DNA from: JB111 sp052093225
GTDB lineage: Bacteria; Actinomycetota; Actinomycetes; Actinomycetales; Actinomycetaceae
Direction of reading: 5' to 3'
Length of the DNA: 46,242 nucleotides
NCBI GenBank assembly: GCA_052093225.1
Contig: JBQDDG010000027.1
Span: 1 to 46,242, forward strand
Below the pieces are notes generated by a model. It did no database searches. It was not told the DNA's origin and saw only the letters and a program-made list of their open reading frames with translations. How positions within the stretch are numbered: position 1 is the stretch's first letter; each line of letters opens with the position of its first letter. Shown here in pieces: positions 32,533 to 44,099 of this stretch. A program made the position numbers and the translations under genes.

Positions 32533-33480
32533 TCAGCAGAAGCCGGCCGACGAGGCCCAGGCGCGCGGCTCGGGCGCCACGCCGTCGCGGCGCACCTCGG
32601 CCTCGATGAGGCCGTACGGGCGGTCGGCCGCGTAGAAGACCTCGCCCGGGTTGTCGAGACCGTACGGCTCGAGATCCACGAGGAAGTGGTGGAGGTTCGG
32701 CATGGAGAAGCGGAACTCCGCAATCTCGGGGTGCGCCTCCAGCGCGCGCCTGCCCATCTCGAAGAGCGTCTGCTGCAGGGCGAGGCTGTGCACGTCCGCG
32801 AAGGTCTCGAGCAGGATCCGGCGCACGTCGTCGTAGACGGCGTTGAAGTCGATCGAGGTGTCGAGGTAGCGCCACTTGGCGGTCACCGAGGTGGCGAGCA
32901 CGCGATCGGTCGCCTCGGCGAGCGAGGTGAACCGGTCGCGGGGGAAGCCGTGGAACTCCGAGCCGGTGGACTTGAGCACCGCGAGGTCCTCGAGTCCGGC
33001 AATCACGAAGGTGTCGGCGCCGTCGCGCTGGACGAGCGCGGTACGGGTCTCGACGTCGGTGCGGACGAAGGAGTGGTTGTGCTCGCCGTCGGAGGAGTTG
33101 TTCGCGAGCGAGGTCGGGATGTGCTCCCAGGTGTGCTCCTTGACCTCCCAGCGACCGCCGGACACCCAGTCGAACGAGCTCGTGAAGTGCTCCGCGAGAC
33201 GAAGGCCGAACTCCTCCGGGGAACCGATGCCGTCGCGGGCGAGCCCGAAGACCGTGTTCTTCTGCGTGTCGGTCGCCACGACGGGGCTGTTGTCGCCCTC
33301 GGTGTGGGCGACCGCGAAGTCGCCACGGAGCTGCGAGGTCACCGAGAGGTCGGTGATGCAGTGCCGAGCCTCCTGGCGGTCGACCTTGACGAGGCGGACC
33401 TCGGCCTTGCCGTACTGGTTCTCGCCCAGGACGATCCCGCCGGCACCGTTCGACGCCGGGCCGTTGGTGGTCTCGCTCAT
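32533..33480 (-). CDS. Urate oxidase (uricase)
   Basis: The 315-aa cofactor-free enzyme oxidises urate to 5-hydroxyisourate. The catalytic residues are recognisable: Lys25 in NQYGKAEVRL, Thr70 in VATDTQKNTVF and the His pair 264/265 in MPNLHHF. NHSFVRT and FHGFPRDRFT are also family motifs. The C-terminus lacks a peroxisomal-type SKL signal, as expected for bacteria. AAGGAGT precedes ATG 33480. It is the first gene of the uricase-permease operon; its product feeds the hydroxyisourate hydrolase encoded at 44418. Confidence 0.95.
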   Translation of the reverse strand: MSETTNGPASNGAGGIVLGENQYGKAEVRLVKVDRQEARHCITDLSVTSQLRGDFAVAHTEGDNSPVVATDTQKNTVFGLARDGIGSPEEFGLRLAEHFTSSFDWVSGGRWEVKEHTWEHIPTSLANNSSDGEHNHSFVRTDVETRTALVQRDGADTFVIAGLEDLAVLKSTGSEFHGFPRDRFTSLAEATDRVLATSVTAKWRYLDTSIDFNAVYDDVRRILLETFADVHSLALQQTLFEMGRRALEAHPEIAEFRFSMPNLHHFLVDLEPYGLDNPGEVFYAADRPYGLIEAEVRRDGVAPEPRAWASSAGFC

Positions 33481-33607
33481 GTCCAACTCCTTCGTTGTGG
33501 CCGGTACGTGGCGGTGGCCTGGTCCTGCGGACCGGCTGCACGCGGCCGGGGGTACCGAGGACGAACACGAAACCGCTACCGGGACATCGTTGTCGCTTTC
33601 GCAGAAT

Positions 33608-33621
33608 GGAAGTTCCCATCC
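33608..33621. promoter_or_regulatory. Operator C upstream of urate oxidase
   Basis: GGAAGTTCCCATCC, one mismatch from GGAA-N6-TTCC, followed by ACTATG, similar to the AAnATG flank of other sites. It lies close downstream of the candidate urate oxidase -10 region. Confidence 0.5.
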
Positions 33622-33623
33622 AC

Positions 33624-33653
33624 TATGTGGCATCAAACTACGGACAGCGTCAA
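33624..33653 (-). promoter_or_regulatory. Weak candidate promoter of urate oxidase operon
   Basis: TTGACG (33653-33648) with CACATA 18 bases further (33629-33624) on the minus strand. The -10 is poor. The -35 sits inside a perfect inverted repeat. Confidence 0.3.
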
Positions 33654-33831
33654 CCGCTGTCAAGACTTCCCACGCACCGCCGGGCGATAGCGTGAGACAC
33701 GCTGGCACAAGCCGTCCGGCCCCGCGAACCGGGCACGCCGGACACCGCCGGCAGGCCGGTGCCCACCGGCACGCGGCCACCACAGGCAGGCCGCACCCAT
33801 CCGACCGACCCGCCGACACGAGGAGCACCTG

Positions 33832-34353
33832 ATGACGGACGAGACCAGCCGAGCCACTGCCGGCGACGAGTACGCGCTCTCCCCCGAGGACGCGCGCAGG
33901 CTGCGCGCGACCATCGACCTGTCGGCCCGCGCCACGGCCGAGGGCCGGCACCCGTTCGCCGCCCTGGTCGTCGGGGCGCGCGGCGAGATCCTCGCGGAGG
34001 CCCTCAACAACTCGTCCGGCCCGGGCGGCGACCCGACCCAGCACGCCGAGCTCCTCGCCGTCGCCGGGGCGCACCGCCGGGCAGGGGCGGACGGCATGCG
34101 AGGCTCCACCCTCTACACGAGCGCGGAACCCTGCGCGATGTGCGCCGGTGCCGCCTACTGGACCGGCGTCGCCCGCGTCGTCTACGCGCTCAGCGAGGTC
34201 CGGCTGCTCACGCTGACGGGCTCGCACCCGGAGAACCCCACGCTCGCCCTGCCCTGCCGCGAGGTCTTCGCGAAGGGCCAGCGCGACGTCGAGGTGTCGG
34301 GTCCGCATCTCGAGGACGAGGCCGCGCGGCCGCACGAAGGCTTCTGGGTCTAG
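33832..34353 (+). CDS. CDA-fold nucleoside/guanine deaminase
   Basis: The 173-aa zinc deaminase of the cytidine/deoxycytidylate deaminase superfamily has TQHAEL (zinc His71, proton-shuttle Glu73) and SAEPCAMCAGA (Cys101, Cys104). It resembles Bacillus-type guanine deaminase and bacterial 'nucleoside deaminase' proteins more than TadA, because a longer C-terminal extension (LPCREVFAKGQRDVEVSGP) is present. In this context guanine to xanthine is the likely reaction, though cytosine-like or isoguanine substrates cannot be excluded. A separate amidohydrolase-fold guanine deaminase gene follows at 34606, so function may be duplicated or split. Confidence 0.82.
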   Translation: MTDETSRATAGDEYALSPEDARRLRATIDLSARATAEGRHPFAALVVGARGEILAEALNNSSGPGGDPTQHAELLAVAGAHRRAGADGMRGSTLYTSAEPCAMCAGAAYWTGVARVVYALSEVRLLTLTGSHPENPTLALPCREVFAKGQRDVEVSGPHLEDEAARPHEGFWV

Positions 34354-34386
34354 CCACGCCCGCAGCCCCCGCCGATTCCGTAGATC

Positions 34387-34400
34387 GAAAGCTGACTTCC
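34387..34400. promoter_or_regulatory. Operator D upstream of guanine deaminase promoter
   Basis: GAAAGCTGACTTCC with flank AAAATG; the second half-site is perfect and the first has one mismatch. Relative to transcription the stretch CTGACTTCCAAAATGCTTGC closely matches the xdhA upstream element (CTGATTCCAAAATGTTGC). It ends eight bases before the -35. Confidence 0.55.
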
Positions 34401-34407
34401 AAAATGC

Positions 34408-34436
34408 TTGCGCCCCGTCCAGAGTCCCGCTAACGT
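34408..34436 (+). promoter_or_regulatory. Guanine deaminase promoter
   Basis: TTGCGC (34408-34413), a 17-bp spacer and TAACGT (34431-34436). Predicted start near 34443, leaving a leader of about 160 bases before ATG 34606. Confidence 0.55.
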
Positions 34437-34605
34437 CCACTCCGCCCGCCTCGTTGTTCACGGCATGGATAACCAGCGAAGCGGTTCACGACAGCAACCG
34501 TGCCCTTCAGCGACCGGCCATCTCCCGACGGCCGTGCCGCTACCAGGAGCGTGTGGCGATGAGGCCGAGCGAGCTGCTGTCCCCCGACCGCCTGGCGGTG
34601 ACCCG

Positions 34606-35931
34606 ATGACCATCTACCGAGCAGCCGTGCTCGACACCCCCGGCGCCCCCACCGCGATCGACCGACCGGCCGAGCTTCGGGCCGACGAGGACGTGGCCCT
34701 CGTCGTCGAGGCCGGCGTCATCGTCGCGCGGACCGACCTCGCGACCGCGCGGGCCGAGCACCCGGACCACGAGGTCGTCGACCTCACCGACGGCGTCCTG
34801 ATCCCCGGGATGGTCGACACCCACGTCCACTTCCCCCAGGTCCGCGCCATCGGCGGGCTCGGCATGCCGCTGCTCGACTGGCTCGACCGGTGCGCGCTGC
34901 CCGAGGAGGCCCGGCTCGCCGACACCGGGTACGCCCGCGGCGTCGCACGCGACCTGGTCGACGGTCTCGTCGGCGCGGGCACGACGACGGCGCTCGTCTT
35001 CGGCTCCCACTTCCCGGGCGCGGTGGACGCGCTGTTCGAGCAGGCCGAGGCCACGGGGCTGCGGGTGACGTCGGGACTCGTCGTCTCGGACCGGATCCTG
35101 CCCGACGCCCTCCTCGCCACCCCCGAGGACAGCCTGGCCGCGGGGCGTGCGCTCGCCGGCCGCTGGCACGGGCGCGGCAGGCTCCGCTACGCGGTCACCC
35201 CGCGCTTCGCCCTGTCGGCCACCGACGAGATGCTGGCCGCCTGCGGCGAGCTGCTGCGCGGTGGCGACGACGACCTGTGGTTCACCACGCACGTCAACGA
35301 GAACCCGCAGGAGATCGCCGACGTCGCCGAGCTCTTCCCGGGCACCCGCCACTACGTGGACACCTACGAGCGGCACGGCCTCGTCACCGCGCGGTCCGTC
35401 TTCGCCCACAACGTCCATCCCACGGAGCACGGCCTCGGTGTCCTGGGTGCGGCCGGGTCCTCCGTGGCTCACTGCCCCACCTCGAACGCGTCCCTCGGCA
35501 GCGGGCTCTTCCCCTTCCGCGAGCACCTCGAGGCGGGCGTGCACGTCGCTCTGGGCTCCGACGTCGGCGCCGGCAACGGCTTCTGCCTGATGAAGGAGGG
35601 GCTCCAGGCCTACTTCGGCCAGCAGCTGCGGCCCGGCGGCCTCGGGCTCACCTCGCCCGACCTGCTCCACCTCGCCACCCGGTCCGGGGCGATCGCACTC
35701 GACCTCGACGACGAGGTCGGCGACCTGTCGGTCGGCAAGCAGTTCGACGCGGTCCTCCTACGCCCACGGCGGCACAGCACGTTGCGGACCGCGCTCGACC
35801 ACGCGCACAACGCGGACGACGCCCTCGCGAAGATCTTCAGCCTCGGCACCCCCGCCGACATCGACTCCGTCTGGGTCGGCGGCGAGACCGTCGCCCCCGG
35901 GCGGGAAGCAGTGACGCACCACCGATCCTGA
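34606..35931 (+). CDS. guaD: Guanine deaminase (amidohydrolase superfamily)
   Basis: The 441-aa zinc amidohydrolase converts guanine to xanthine and ammonia. DTHVHFPQ (His73, His75) provides metal ligands, and VTPRFALSATDEML corresponds to the guanine-binding Arg-Phe loop. FTTHVNENPQEI, VFAHNVHPTEH and LGSDVGAGNGF (active-site Asp) complete the pattern. The length is normal for GuaD. ATG 34606 is used because homology begins at YRAAVLDTP; earlier in-frame codons lie in promoter sequence. A 13-bp hairpin follows 24 bases after the stop. Confidence 0.93.
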   Translation: MTIYRAAVLDTPGAPTAIDRPAELRADEDVALVVEAGVIVARTDLATARAEHPDHEVVDLTDGVLIPGMVDTHVHFPQVRAIGGLGMPLLDWLDRCALPEEARLADTGYARGVARDLVDGLVGAGTTTALVFGSHFPGAVDALFEQAEATGLRVTSGLVVSDRILPDALLATPEDSLAAGRALAGRWHGRGRLRYAVTPRFALSATDEMLAACGELLRGGDDDLWFTTHVNENPQEIADVAELFPGTRHYVDTYERHGLVTARSVFAHNVHPTEHGLGVLGAAGSSVAHCPTSNASLGSGLFPFREHLEAGVHVALGSDVGAGNGFCLMKEGLQAYFGQQLRPGGLGLTSPDLLHLATRSGAIALDLDDEVGDLSVGKQFDAVLLRPRRHSTLRTALDHAHNADDALAKIFSLGTPADIDSVWVGGETVAPGREAVTHHRS

Positions 35932-35954
35932 TCGACCCCGAGTCCTCGGAAACG

Positions 35955-35986
35955 GGGCGTCCCGGACGGCGTAGTCCGGGACGCCC
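35955..35986 (+). terminator. 13-bp perfect hairpin after guanine deaminase gene
   Basis: The arms GGGCGTCCCGGAC (35955-35967) and GTCCGGGACGCCC (35974-35986) enclose a six-base loop. It lies between guaD and the permease gene at 36027. No T-run follows; it is likely a terminator or attenuator limiting read-through into the permease. Confidence 0.75.
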
Positions 35987-36026
35987 AGCAGTCCTCAGAG
36001 CGACACCGACGCCCATGGAGGCCAGC

Positions 36027-37601
36027 ATGACCACGAGCAAGGACAAGCGCAGGCGCGGTACCCGGAACGTCTCGGGGAACCATCCGGTGACGACGGCCGC
36101 CGACGAGCCCACCCGCGGCGTCGCCGACGACGCCCGGGAGCCCGACGACGCCGGGCGGCCCGGCGACGCGGCCGGCACCGACCGTCCGGCTACCGCCACC
36201 GCGACGGCGACGCCGTCGAGCACCGTGCCGCCGAGCGACGCGCCGCCGAAGGGCCCGCTCGACCGGTTCTTCGGCATCACCAGGATGGGCTCGAGCGTCC
36301 CACGCGAGCTCCGCGCCGGCCTCGTCACCTTCCTCACGATGAGCTACATCCTGTTCATCAACCCGCAGGTGCTCGGCGTCGCGATCGACGTGCCCAACGC
36401 ACCGGTGCAGATCCTCATGACGACGGCGATCTCCGCCGCCGTCGGCTGCCTGCTCATGGGCCTCATCGCCCGCTACCCGTTCGCCCAGGCCCCCGGCATG
36501 GGGCTCAACGCGTTCTTCTCCTACACGGTCGTGCTCGGGATGGGGGTCGAGTGGCAGACGGCGCTGGGCGCCGTGTTCATCTCGGGCGTCCTGTTCGTCG
36601 TCCTCAGCGTCGTCGGCGCCCGCAAGGCGATCGTCATGGCGATCCCGATGAGCCTCAAGCTCGCCATCATGGCGGGCATCGGCTGCTTCCTCGCCTTCCT
36701 CGGGCTGCGCAACGCCGGCCTCGTGGTCACCGACGAGGCCACCCTCGTCGCCCTCGGCAGCCTGAGCGAGCCCGGCGCCTGGCTCGCCATCGTCGGCCTG
36801 CTCCTCACCGCCGTCCTCCTCCAGCTCAAGATCAAGGGCGCGCTGCTGTGGGGCCTCCTCGCCACGTCCGTCATCGCCATCGTCACGCGCGCCGCGGTCT
36901 ACACCGGGGACGACGGCTCTCTCCAGGCCTTCGCCGGCTTCACCGACGGCATCGTCGCAGCCCCCGTCTGGCCCTCGGACATCGTCGGCCAGCTCGACCT
37001 CGCCGGCGCCGTCGGCATCGGACTGTTCACCGTCGTCTTCACGTTCTTCTTCGTCGACTTCTTCGACGCGACCGGGACCCTGACCGGCCTCGCCCAGAAA
37101 GCCGGGTACCTCGACGACCGCGGCGACATGCCCCGCGCGAAGACCACCTTCTCGATGGACGGCGTCGCCACCATGTTCGGCGCCTTCATGGGCACCTCGA
37201 CGGTGAGCGCCTACGTCGAGAGCGCCTCGGGCATCCAGGACGGCGGCCGTACCGGTCTGACCTCGTCCTTCACGGGCGTGCTCTTCGCCGCTTCGATGTT
37301 CCTCTGGCCGCTCGCCGGGGCCATCCCCGGTGCCGCGACCGCCCCGGTCCTCATCCTCGTGGGCGCCATGATGATGGACGGCATCCGCCACATCGACTGG
37401 GACGAGATCGCGGAGGGCGTGCCGTCGTTCCTCACGATCATCGTCATGCCGCTGACGTTCTCCATCGCCAACGGCGTGAGCATCGGCGTCATCAGCTACT
37501 GCGCGATCCAGATCTTCACGGGCAAGTTCCGGGTCCGGAACTTCGTGCTCTACATCGTGGCCGCGCTGCTCGCCGTCCGGTACATCTTCTTCCTCGTCTA
37601 G
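36027..37601 (+). CDS. AzgA-type guanine/hypoxanthine permease
   Basis: The 524-aa NCS2-superfamily transporter of the AzgA branch has a hydrophilic, Thr/Ala/Pro-rich N-terminal extension of about 75 residues. The family core then begins at PLDRFFGITRMGSSVPRELRAG. Typical motifs are FLTMSYILFINPQVLG, ARYPFAQAPGMGLNAFFSY and ESASGIQDGGRTGLTS, the substrate-binding region. About 12-14 helices are predicted. ATG 36027 is favoured by GGAGG at 36017-36021 over the ATG at 36015 that contains it. It lies between guanine deaminase and 8-oxoguanine deaminase genes, so it probably imports guanine, hypoxanthine or oxidised purines for them. Confidence 0.9.
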   Translation: MTTSKDKRRRGTRNVSGNHPVTTAADEPTRGVADDAREPDDAGRPGDAAGTDRPATATATATPSSTVPPSDAPPKGPLDRFFGITRMGSSVPRELRAGLVTFLTMSYILFINPQVLGVAIDVPNAPVQILMTTAISAAVGCLLMGLIARYPFAQAPGMGLNAFFSYTVVLGMGVEWQTALGAVFISGVLFVVLSVVGARKAIVMAIPMSLKLAIMAGIGCFLAFLGLRNAGLVVTDEATLVALGSLSEPGAWLAIVGLLLTAVLLQLKIKGALLWGLLATSVIAIVTRAAVYTGDDGSLQAFAGFTDGIVAAPVWPSDIVGQLDLAGAVGIGLFTVVFTFFFVDFFDATGTLTGLAQKAGYLDDRGDMPRAKTTFSMDGVATMFGAFMGTSTVSAYVESASGIQDGGRTGLTSSFTGVLFAASMFLWPLAGAIPGAATAPVLILVGAMMMDGIRHIDWDEIAEGVPSFLTIIVMPLTFSIANGVSIGVISYCAIQIFTGKFRVRNFVLYIVAALLAVRYIFFLV

Positions 37602-37672
37602 CGCCGCGGGATCTTTCCCGTCCAGGACCCGCGAGACTCCGGTCCCCCGCCCACCTCTCCAAGGAGCGACCC

Positions 37673-39028
37673 ATGAGCACCATGTGGATCAAGCACCCCC
37701 AGGCCGTCTTCACCGGCAAGGGCCAGGAGGCGGGCGGGGGGCTCGTCGTCGACACGACCACCGGAACGATCACCGAGCTCGTGCCGGACGGCGGGGCACC
37801 GTCGCTGCCGGTGGACGAGGTCGTCGACGCGTCCGGCCACGTCCTCGTGCCGGGACTGATCAACACCCATCACCACTTCTACCAGACCCTCACGAGGGCC
37901 TGGGCGCCGGTCGCGGACGTGCCCCTGTTCCCCTGGCTCGTCAACCTCTACCCCGTGTGGGCGCGGCTGCACCCGCGGGCACTCGAGCTGGCGACGACGG
38001 TGGCGATGGCCGAGCTCCTGCGCTCGGGCTGCACGACCGCGGCCGACCACCACTACATCTTCCCGGGCGGGCTCGAGGACGCGGTCGACATCCAGGCCGA
38101 CGTCACGCGGCGGCTCGGGATGCGCGCCGTCCTCACGCGTGGCTCGATGACCCTCGGCGAGCGCGACGGCGGGCTGCCGCCGCAGTCCGTCGTCGAGGAC
38201 CCGGAGACGATCCTGGCGGACAGCCAACGGCTCATCGACACCCACCACGAGCGCGGGGACGGCGCACGGGTGCAGATCGCCCTCGCGCCCTGCTCACCGT
38301 TCTCCGTGACGACGTCGATCATGCGCGACAGCGCGGACCTCGCCGCCCGCAACGACGTCCGCCTGCACACCCACCTCGCCGAGACCGACGACGAGCAGGA
38401 CTTCTGCCTCGAGCGCTTCGGCATGCGCACCGTCGACTACCTCGAGTCCGTCGGCTGGCTCACCGACCGCACGTGGCTGGCCCACGGCATCCACTTCGAC
38501 GACGACGAGATCGCCCGCCTCGGCGCCGCCGGCACCGCGGTGGCGCACTGCCCGTCGTCGAACATGCGGCTCGCCTCCGGCATCTGCCGGGGCGCCGAGC
38601 TCGAGGACGCCGGCGTGCCGCTGGGCATCGGCGTCGACGGCTCCGCGTCCAACGACGGGTCGAACATGATCGCCGAGGTCCGGCAGGCGATGTACCTCCA
38701 GCGCCTGCACTACGGCGCGGACCGCATCACCGTCCGCCGCGCCCTGTCCTGGGCGACGAAGGGGTCGGCCCGCGCGCTCGGGCGCTCCGACATCGGCGAG
38801 ATCGCGGTGGGCCGGCAGGCCGACCTCGCGATGTTCCGCCTCGACGACCTGCAGTACTCGGGCAGCCACGACCCGCTCTCGGCGCTCCTGCTGTGCGGGA
38901 CCGAGCGGGCGGACCGGGTGATGGTCGCCGGAGAGTGGCGCGTGAGAGACGGCCAGGTGGTCGGGCTCGACGTCCCCGCGCTCGTCGCGAAGCACTCCGC
39001 CGCCGCCCGCGCCCTCGTCGCGGGCTGA
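37673..39028 (+). CDS. 8-oxoguanine deaminase-type amidohydrolase
   Basis: The 451-aa zinc amidohydrolase is of the ATZ/TRZ-like group. The N-terminal metal motif NTHHHFYQTLTRAW (His66-68) is the pattern of 8-oxoguanine deaminases. VRLHTHLAETDDE, LAHGIHFDDDEI, AHCPSSNMRLASG and GVDGSASNDGSNM (catalytic Asp) follow. The predicted reaction is 8-oxoguanine to urate plus ammonia, entering the pathway at urate and bypassing xanthine dehydrogenase. Other amino-hydrolase substrates remain possible. AAGGAG at 37661-37666 precedes ATG 37673. It follows the AzgA-type permease by 71 bp, probably in one transcript. Confidence 0.87.
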   Translation: MSTMWIKHPQAVFTGKGQEAGGGLVVDTTTGTITELVPDGGAPSLPVDEVVDASGHVLVPGLINTHHHFYQTLTRAWAPVADVPLFPWLVNLYPVWARLHPRALELATTVAMAELLRSGCTTAADHHYIFPGGLEDAVDIQADVTRRLGMRAVLTRGSMTLGERDGGLPPQSVVEDPETILADSQRLIDTHHERGDGARVQIALAPCSPFSVTTSIMRDSADLAARNDVRLHTHLAETDDEQDFCLERFGMRTVDYLESVGWLTDRTWLAHGIHFDDDEIARLGAAGTAVAHCPSSNMRLASGICRGAELEDAGVPLGIGVDGSASNDGSNMIAEVRQAMYLQRLHYGADRITVRRALSWATKGSARALGRSDIGEIAVGRQADLAMFRLDDLQYSGSHDPLSALLLCGTERADRVMVAGEWRVRDGQVVGLDVPALVAKHSAAARALVAG

Positions 39029-39235
39029 CCGGCGCCCCCGGCGCGCTCAGCCGCCCCGCTCTCACGCCGCGGCTCTCTCACGGCTCGCCACCCGCTCGCA
39101 CGGTCCCCTCCCCCACCGAACCATGCAGGTAGTCGCCGAGGCATACGCCCGCGGCGCCTGAGTGAGCGATCGGCGGCATGACTCGGCGAGGGTGGGGCAG
39201 GTCCGCCAGGGCACGGGGAGCCGGTGCCGGACAGG

Positions 39236-40086
39236 TCAGCTCGCCGAGGTCGCCTGCTCCGCCTCCGTCGCGGTCCACCGTGCGGGGACGACGTCGTCGT
39301 CCTGCATCGCCCTGACCAGCGCGGCCGCCACGGAGATGGCGATGACCTCGGGCGACTTGCCCGTGATGCCGGGAATGCCGATGGGGCTGTGGATCCGGTC
39401 GATCGCCGCGTCGTCGTGCCCGGCCTCGCGCAGGCGCTTGCGGAAGCGCGTCCACTTGGCCCGCGAGCCGATGAGGCCGATGCCGGCGAGGTCGCCACGG
39501 GTGATGGCCGCGTCGCAGAGGAAGAGGTCCTCGGCGTGGTCGTGGCTCATCACGAGGACGTGGGCGCCCGCCGGGAGCGAGCGCAGCACGCCCTCGGGAG
39601 CCGGCGCGTGGTGGGTGTGCACCGCCGCGTTGCCGGCAACGCCTGCGAGCCGCGACTCCTCGAGCATCTCCGCCCTGCTGTCCACGAGATGGAGGGAGAT
39701 CGGCAGCCGGGCGAGGACCCGCGCGAGCTCGATCCCGACGTGCCCGAGCCCGAAGACCGCGACCGCGGGGCGTGCCCCGAACGGCTCGAGCAGGACGACG
39801 ACCTCACCCCCGCAGCACTGGGTGCCGTGGACGTTCTCCACGTGCTCGTTGAGCGAGAACTCCATCTGCTCGGGGCGGGCGCCGCCCTCGGCGACGAGCT
39901 CGCGGGCGCGGTCGATGACGCTCGCCTCGAGGTTGCCGCCGCCGACGCTCCCCCACGTCTCCTGCTCGGAGACAACCATCTTCGCGCCGGCCTCGCGCGG
40001 CGCGTGGCCGCGCACGGACAGCACGGTGACGAGCACCGCGGGCACGGACTCGGCCCGCAGGTGCTGCAGCGCCGCGAGCCAGTCCA

Positions 40087-40087
<1 letters not shown>
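39236..40087 (-). CDS. xdhC: Xanthine dehydrogenase accessory protein XdhC
   Basis: The 283-aa protein binds and helps insert the sulfurated molybdenum cofactor into xanthine dehydrogenase. It has an N-terminal XdhC/CoxI domain (VTVLSVRGHAPREAGAKMVV, GSVGGGNLEASVI, GTQCCGGEVVVLLEP). A C-terminal Rossmann domain follows (VAVFGLGHVGIELARVL, LIGSRAKWTRFRKRL, PIGIPGITGKSPEVIAISV). ATG 40087 overlaps the xdhB stop by one base (TGATG), so translation is coupled. It is last of xdhA-xdhB-xdhC. Confidence 0.94.
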
Positions 40088-42521
<2,434 letters not shown>

Positions 42522-42525
<4 letters not shown>

Positions 42526-44099
42526 CGGGCCACCTCCATGACCTTGGGCTGGCTGTTCTCGACGTAGAAACGGCACAGCGCCTGCCCCAGCATGGCACTG
42601 CGGTAGCGCGAGCTCGCGCGGTGGTCGTCCATAGGCGTGCCCTCGGTGGCCATCACCGCGGCGGCCGCGTTCACGGTCTCCTCGGTCCACGGCTTCCCGC
42701 GCAGCGCCTCCTCGGTGGCGAGCGCACGGACGGGGGTGGCGGCGATCCCGCCGACGCCGATGCGGATGCCGGCGACGACGCCGTCGGTCAGGTCCGCGGT
42801 GATGGCGACGGCGACGCTCGAGATGTCATCGAAGCGCCGCTTGGCGATCTTGTAGAAGGCGGTGGTGGGCGCGAGCGGGAGCGGGATCCGCACCGCCTTG
42901 ATGAGCTCGCCCGGTTCCCGCACGGTCTGGCGGTAGCCGGTGAAGTACTCCGCGAGCGCCACGGTCCGCTCCCCCGCGCGCGAGGCGAGGACGAGAGAGG
43001 CGTCGAGCGCGAGCAGCGCGGGCGGTGCGTCACCGATCGGGGACCCCGTGCCGAGGTTGCCGCCGAGGGTGGCGCCGTTGCGGATGAGGCGGGAGGCGAA
43101 CTGCGGGAACAGCTCGGCCAGCAGCGGGACGCTGCCGTCGAGGACGCGCTCGGCCTCCGACAGGGTGACGGCGGCGCCGATCTCGACGTGGTCGGGGCGG
43201 GTCTCGATCATCCGCAGCTCCTCGAGCCGGTCGATCGCCACGACCTGGCCGGGCCGGGTGTGCCGGATGTTGACCTCGACCCCGAGGTCGGTGGAGCCCG
43301 CCACCAGCTGGGTGTCGGGCTGCTCGGCCAGGCGGTCGAGGACCTCGGCGAGCGTGGCGGGCCGCGTGAACTCGGCCTCGCCGTGGACGTAGGCGGTGGG
43401 GACCGCGGCCGGGGCGGCGGCGGCCTGGCGCTCCGCGATCGGGTCGGCGGGCTCCGGGTGGCCGAGCGCGTAGGCGGCGTCGCGGATGGGGCGGTAGCCC
43501 GTGCAACGGCAGAGGTTGCCGGACAGGGAGTGCAGGTCGAAGCCGTTGGGCCCGACCTCGTGGGCGTGGGCGTCGCTCGCGTCGACGTCGGTAGCCTCCG
43601 CGGCGACCACCGTCGTCGTGCCCGCGGGGGTGGCGCCGACCGTCGTGCCGCCGGTCCCGGCGGCGAGGTTGACGTCCGTCGTCGCGCCGGCCCCCTCGCG
43701 CTCGGGCCGGTAGTACTCGGCCGCCATCGAGCAGATGAAGCCCGGCGTGCAGTAGCCGCACTGCGACCCGCCGCGGTCGGCCATCTCGCGCTGCACCGGG
43801 TGCAGATCCTCGACGGCGCACGCGCCCTCGGCGGTGCCGAGCCCCTCGCTGGTGATGATCTCCTGGCCGTCGAAGGCCAGCGCCGGCGGGAGGCACGCGT
43901 TGAGCGAGGTCCAGCGGGTGCGGCCGTCGCCGTCGGGGCGTGCGACGAGGACCGCGCAGGCTCCGCACTCGCCCTCCGCGCAGCCTTCCTTGGCGCCGGT
44001 GAGGCCCTGGGCCCGCAGCCAGTCGAGGAGGTTCGTGTGGACGGTCGTGCCCGAGAGCTCCCGGTCCGAACCGTTGACGTTCACCGTGATGCGGTCCAT
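42522..44099 (-). CDS. xdhA: Xanthine dehydrogenase small subunit (2Fe-2S and FAD)
   Basis: The 525-aa subunit passes electrons from Mo to NAD+. The plant-type [2Fe-2S] ligands are Cys40, 45, 48 and 69 (GCAEGECGAC). The second cluster ligands are Cys114 and 117 (QCGYCTPG) and Cys197 and 199 (NLCRCTGYRPI). An Ala/Thr/Gly-rich stretch of roughly 50 residues (about 136-188) is inserted between these two pairs, where relatives have a short helix-loop. The FAD domain follows from about 235 (LVAGSTDLGVEVN, NGATLGGNLGTGSPIGD). ATG 44099 starts the xdhA-B-C operon, behind a TTGCTA-18-TAATCT promoter. Confidence 0.95.

Larger units (their letters stand above)
33481..33831. other. 351-bp divergent region between urate oxidase and deaminase genes
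   Basis: No ORF of interest. It holds operator C, a perfect inverted repeat GACAGCG-TCAAC-CGCTGTC at 33643-33661, and a TAGCGT -10-like box at 33688-33693 that could serve the rightward deaminase gene. The inverted repeat includes the possible -35 (TTGACG) of the urate oxidase promoter. Confidence 0.5.

Noticed and set aside
33832..34353. tRNA adenosine deaminase (TadA)
   Set aside because: The zinc motifs fit the superfamily, but the longer C-terminal extension and the purine-degradation context favour a free-base deaminase.
34354..34605. Upstream extension of guanine deaminase to 34408
   Set aside because: The added region contains the promoter and operator D and has no family similarity.
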